Assembly (NCBI GenBank): GCA_016706545.1
Contig: JADJJK010000002.1
Location: 1-64,000, forward strand
Reading direction: 5' to 3'
From: Myxococcales bacterium
GTDB taxonomy: Bacteria > Myxococcota_A > Polyangia > Haliangiales > Haliangiaceae
Length of the DNA stretch: 64,000 bases
Both the position numbers and the translations under genes were made by a program. Under the pieces are notes generated by a model, which ran no database searches, was not told the origin of the DNA, and worked only from the letters and a program-made list of their open reading frames with translations. Each line of letters begins with the position of its first letter. Within the stretch, counting starts at the first letter, position 1. Below, piece by piece: positions 61,734-64,000 of the stretch.

Positions 61734-62326
61734 TCACTCGGCGTCGACCAGCTTGGTCGGCGGGAAGTACTCGCGGTCCTCTTCCTGCTTGTGCTTCTTG
61801 AGCGCGCGCACCCGGATGAGCACCTCGTCCTCCAGCTCGTAGTCCGGGAAGGCGTCGTCCTTCCAGCTCGCGTATGCCGCCACCTTCTCCTGCATGCAGC
61901 GCTCCAGCGCCGGATCGCCAAGCGTGCTGAGCACCATCTTGACGTCGCGCATGGTGACCCGACCGTCGCGGATGAACACCTTGTAGGAGAACTTGACCTT
62001 CTGATCGCGCTCCTTGCCGCCGTTGTAACAAAACGCCGCTTCCCTGGTCAGCCGCGAGCCGAGCATCTCGTAGAAGCGCTGATAGAACTCGGTGCTGTTG
62101 ACGTCGAGCTTCGGCGGCGGCCCCGCCGGCACGGGCTCCGGCGCCTCTTCCTCGTCCACCGGCGCGGCGTTTCGGCCCGCCGGAAACTCCGGCAGCGGCG
62201 GCAGCGTCCGGCTGGCCAGCTCGGCCACCTGCCCAGGCGCAGCATCCACCGGCGCGCGCATCTGCCGCAGAGCAGGAACAACAGCCCGCCTAGCAGCACC
62301 GCCCCAAGCACCACCCAGCGCTTCAC
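61734..62326 (-). CDS. Membrane-anchored protein with acidic linker (apparent frameshift)
   Basis: The start GTG at 62326 overlaps the stop of the upstream lipoprotein (GTGA) and gives a membrane anchor, VKRWVVLGAVLLGGLLFLL. After CTGCTC near 62266 the protein continues in the next frame as RQMRAPVDAAPGQVAELASR; adding one base restores a single frame. The rest has a Pro/Glu linker (DEEEAPEPVPAGPPP) and a soluble domain of about 120 residues with FYQRFYEMLGSRLTREAAFC, SYKVFIRDGRVTMRDVK and ALERCMQEKVAAYASWKDD. The two cysteines may form a disulfide. Such a C-terminal domain recalls TonB-like or AgmX-type myxobacterial proteins, where conserved CxxxG...C positions occur, but no family is claimed. 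It ends at 61734, 57 bases from the acetylglutamate synthase stop. Confidence 0.6.
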
Positions 62327-62895
62327 GTGGGCGGCTTCCACTGGTTGGCTTCGTAGGTCACCACTTCGCCATTGCCGGTGAGCGTGTTGGTCAGCGGGTT
62401 GAGCGCCGGGTGCAGGTTGTAGATCGTCTTGCCGTCGGCGGTGAAGATCTCGAAGATGCCGGCGCACGAGCCGCTGCCGCCTTGAGAGATCTTGCTGCGC
62501 GTGTTCGCGGTGGGCGCGGTCAGGTAGGTGACCTTGTCAAAGCCGTCATAGGACGGCGTCTCGGCCTTGGTGACCGGATCCACCGCAACCCGCACCACGT
62601 CAAAGTCGTACTTCGACTCGAAGGTCACCGCGGCGCACTCCTTGGGAGCGCCCTCCGGATTGTCGGTCTTGGTCACCGTGAAGGACCACTTGCCCACCGG
62701 CCAGCAGCTGTTGGGATCCAGCGGCTCGGTGGGGAAGTCCGCGGGCTTGGTGCCCGGCGTGAAGGTCCCTGTGATCGCGATCGAGGTCTGGCAAACGACC
62801 GCGTCCAGATCCTCGCTGGCGTCGCCAAGACCACAGCTCGCGAGCCCGAGCACGGAGGACAGCGTTGCTACCCAAAGAACGGAGGTGCGCATCAT
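62323..62895 (-). CDS. Hypothetical lipoprotein
   Basis: A 190-residue lipoprotein with signal TSVLWVATLSSVLGLASCG (Cys about residue 22). The mature part is one compact domain with AVVCQTSIAITGTFTPGTKP, CWPVGKWSFTVTKTDNPEG and SGSCAGIFEIFTADGKTIYN; four or five Cys suggest disulfides. It looks like an Ig-like or lipocalin-sized beta protein. The start ATG 62895 has GGAT upstream. It is coupled (GTGA) to the membrane-anchored protein gene. Function unknown, probably periplasmic face of the outer or inner membrane. Confidence 0.65.
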   Translation of the reverse strand: MMRTSVLWVATLSSVLGLASCGLGDASEDLDAVVCQTSIAITGTFTPGTKPADFPTEPLDPNSCWPVGKWSFTVTKTDNPEGAPKECAAVTFESKYDFDVVRVAVDPVTKAETPSYDGFDKVTYLTAPTANTRSKISQGGSGSCAGIFEIFTADGKTIYNLHPALNPLTNTLTGNGEVVTYEANQWKPPT

Positions 62896-63205
62896 GATAG
62901 ATCCTGCAATGTGCAATGGTGAGGCCAGCGGCACCAGACCATGGGCTTGGGGAATATCAGGATGTTGGCGAGAGTCTCCGATCTCGAGCGCCGAGAGCCT
63001 TGGGGAGTTTGCCCCCCACAAGAGCCCCCAACCCCAGTCCCGATTGCTGCTGGCCCCCCAGGCATCGCGCCGCCCCAACCCATCCCTGGGCCCATTGTTT
63101 CCAGAGGATTACAGTCCCCCGAGGTCTCTCGTCCCCGCCGTGGCCCAAGGTTTCCCCTGCTTGGTATCGCGAATGCAGCGCCCCCAACCTGTGAGAATTG
63201 ACGTG
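62896..63205. other. 310-base divergent gap
   Basis: A region between divergent lipoprotein genes, with many runs of C or G (for example GCCCCCCA and GAGCCCCCAA near 63015-63040). I see no gene or clear operator. Confidence 0.4.
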
Positions 63206-64000
63206 ATGCGCATCTCTCCTTTCGCTCTTCTATGCATGGCCAGCCTTGCGGCTTGCAAGGAACCGCCCAAGACGCAGCCAGCTCCCCCCATCGCAGCCAC
63301 GCTCGAGGCGCCAGCGCCGCCGCCGCCCACGGTCTCGGATTATGTGCCCGCGGAGCACAAGAAAGGAGTCGCGCGCTGGAAGGACACCATCGTCTATGTA
63401 GATGGGAGACCTCGCGGCTCGCTGACCTTTGGCGAGTTGCCGGTGCCCCTCGCCGTCAACTGGGTGGAGGAGCAGTCCTCCGCCGAGATCCGGCCCAACT
63501 CCGATGATCCTGGATACGTCATCGTCAAGCGACGGCGGTATCGCTTCACCGACTACCTGACCGCCATCGGCGTCAACCTCAAGACCGTCAAGGGCATCCA
63601 CGTCTATGGCCCCAAGATGACCGACTCCATCGTCGCGACCGGCGACGACTTGCGCAGCAAGGACGGCCAGCTCTTGATGTTCCGGTTTGGCGCAGAGGTC
63701 CAAGGCAAGGCGCTGCCCATGGCCGCCGAGGGGTTCGGCAACGGGCGCACCCCCGACAAGATCTCGAGCGTGATGGTGTACGTCAAGCGGACCCCGCCCA
63801 AGCTCGTTCCCAACGATGGGTTCTACATCGACGGCGCCAAGGTGGTAGGCGTGCCCTACTATGGCGAGCCGCTGCGCGGCGGCGTGCGGGTGTACCTCGA
63901 CAACCAGATGGTGGCGGTGATCAAGCGGCAGGAGCTCAAGCAGGACGCCGCGGAGACCCTGCCGGACGGCAGCCTGCGCTGGAAGCTCAAGGAGTTCCTG
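63206..64000 (+). CDS. Lipoprotein of unknown function, cut by window end
   Basis: At least 265 residues are present and the frame is open at the end of the window. The lipoprotein signal is MRISPFALLCMASLAACKEP (Cys about 17), followed by a Pro/Ala linker. Then come two similar beta segments: WKDTIVYVDGRPRGSLTFGE near residue 65 and FYIDGAKVVGVPYYGEPLRG near residue 208, each followed by VxVYLDN or ELPVPLAVNW-type strands. The repeat suggests two copies of one small domain. Start is ATG 63206, or GTG one codon earlier; no strong ribosome binding site is present. No family recognised. Confidence 0.75.
   Translation, partial: MRISPFALLCMASLAACKEPPKTQPAPPIAATLEAPAPPPPTVSDYVPAEHKKGVARWKDTIVYVDGRPRGSLTFGELPVPLAVNWVEEQSSAEIRPNSDDPGYVIVKRRRYRFTDYLTAIGVNLKTVKGIHVYGPKMTDSIVATGDDLRSKDGQLLMFRFGAEVQGKALPMAAEGFGNGRTPDKISSVMVYVKRTPPKLVPNDGFYIDGAKVVGVPYYGEPLRGGVRVYLDNQMVAVIKRQELKQDAAETLPDGSLRWKLKEFL

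Overview
The window is a very GC-rich bacterial chromosome segment, most likely from a myxobacterium-like member of the Myxococcota. This is an inference from several features together: Hanks-type kinases with Pro/Ala-rich tails, many short cell-envelope lipoproteins, a Cys-rich lipoprotein, DUF4388/J-domain signalling architecture, a giant multihaem cytochrome and a flagellar-type export gate without surrounding flagellar genes. No rRNA, CRISPR array or prophage is visible. The only RNA gene is a tRNA-Pro(CGG) at 39629-39702.

Layout. 1-1620: a REP-type (Y1/HUH) transposase with short repeats in the gap after it. 1621-8866: signalling, with a receiver-GGDEF-EAL protein and a PAS histidine kinase on the minus strand, divergent from a second PAS kinase and its Rcp1-like receiver. 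9096-14898: NhaA antiporter, oligopeptidase B lipoprotein, a lipoprotein and a thioredoxin-fold protein. 14910-20419: two large proteins of the 2-hydroxyacyl-CoA dehydratase/activase superfamily, preceded by two adjacent palindromic operators and a divergent esterase. 20696-26521: mostly cell-envelope proteins. 26663-29532: a Ser/Thr kinase followed by a duplicated pseudokinase. 29513-38611: a minus-strand block holding a Cys-rich lipoprotein and a tightly coupled gene set: ferredoxin/b-type membrane protein, 30-motif multihaem cytochrome, outer-membrane barrel, BlaI repressor and M56 protease. 38828-41505: an envelope protein, the tRNA, a receiver-XRE regulator and rpe. 41586-53451: a long minus-strand run of housekeeping genes (rsmB, fmt, priA, galU), a DUF4388/J-domain protein and a FliO-FliP-FliQ-FliR-FlhB export gate. 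53533-64000: mixed metabolism and envelope (pfkA, SET-domain protein, stand-alone LeuA regulatory domain, uracil-DNA glycosylase, M20 deacetylase, N-acetylglutamate synthase) and a final lipoprotein cut by the window end.

The most interesting unit is 30827-38611. An N-terminal cyclic-nucleotide-type domain, four Fe-S cysteine motifs and five membrane helices sit in one protein. The next gene encodes a secreted protein with 25 CXXCH and 5 expanded haem motifs, and the third an outer-membrane barrel. All are joined by stop/start overlaps to a BlaI/M56 pair. This reads as a candidate electron conduit across the envelope with its own proteolysis-controlled repressor.

Two cautions. First, at least six otherwise intact genes change reading frame once by a single base, mostly in G/C runs (near 14630, 23010, 27960, 28115, 29480, 60833 and 62266). 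This suggests sequence or assembly error more than decay. Second, because stops are rare in such GC-rich DNA, many very long antisense reading frames exist and were left out.
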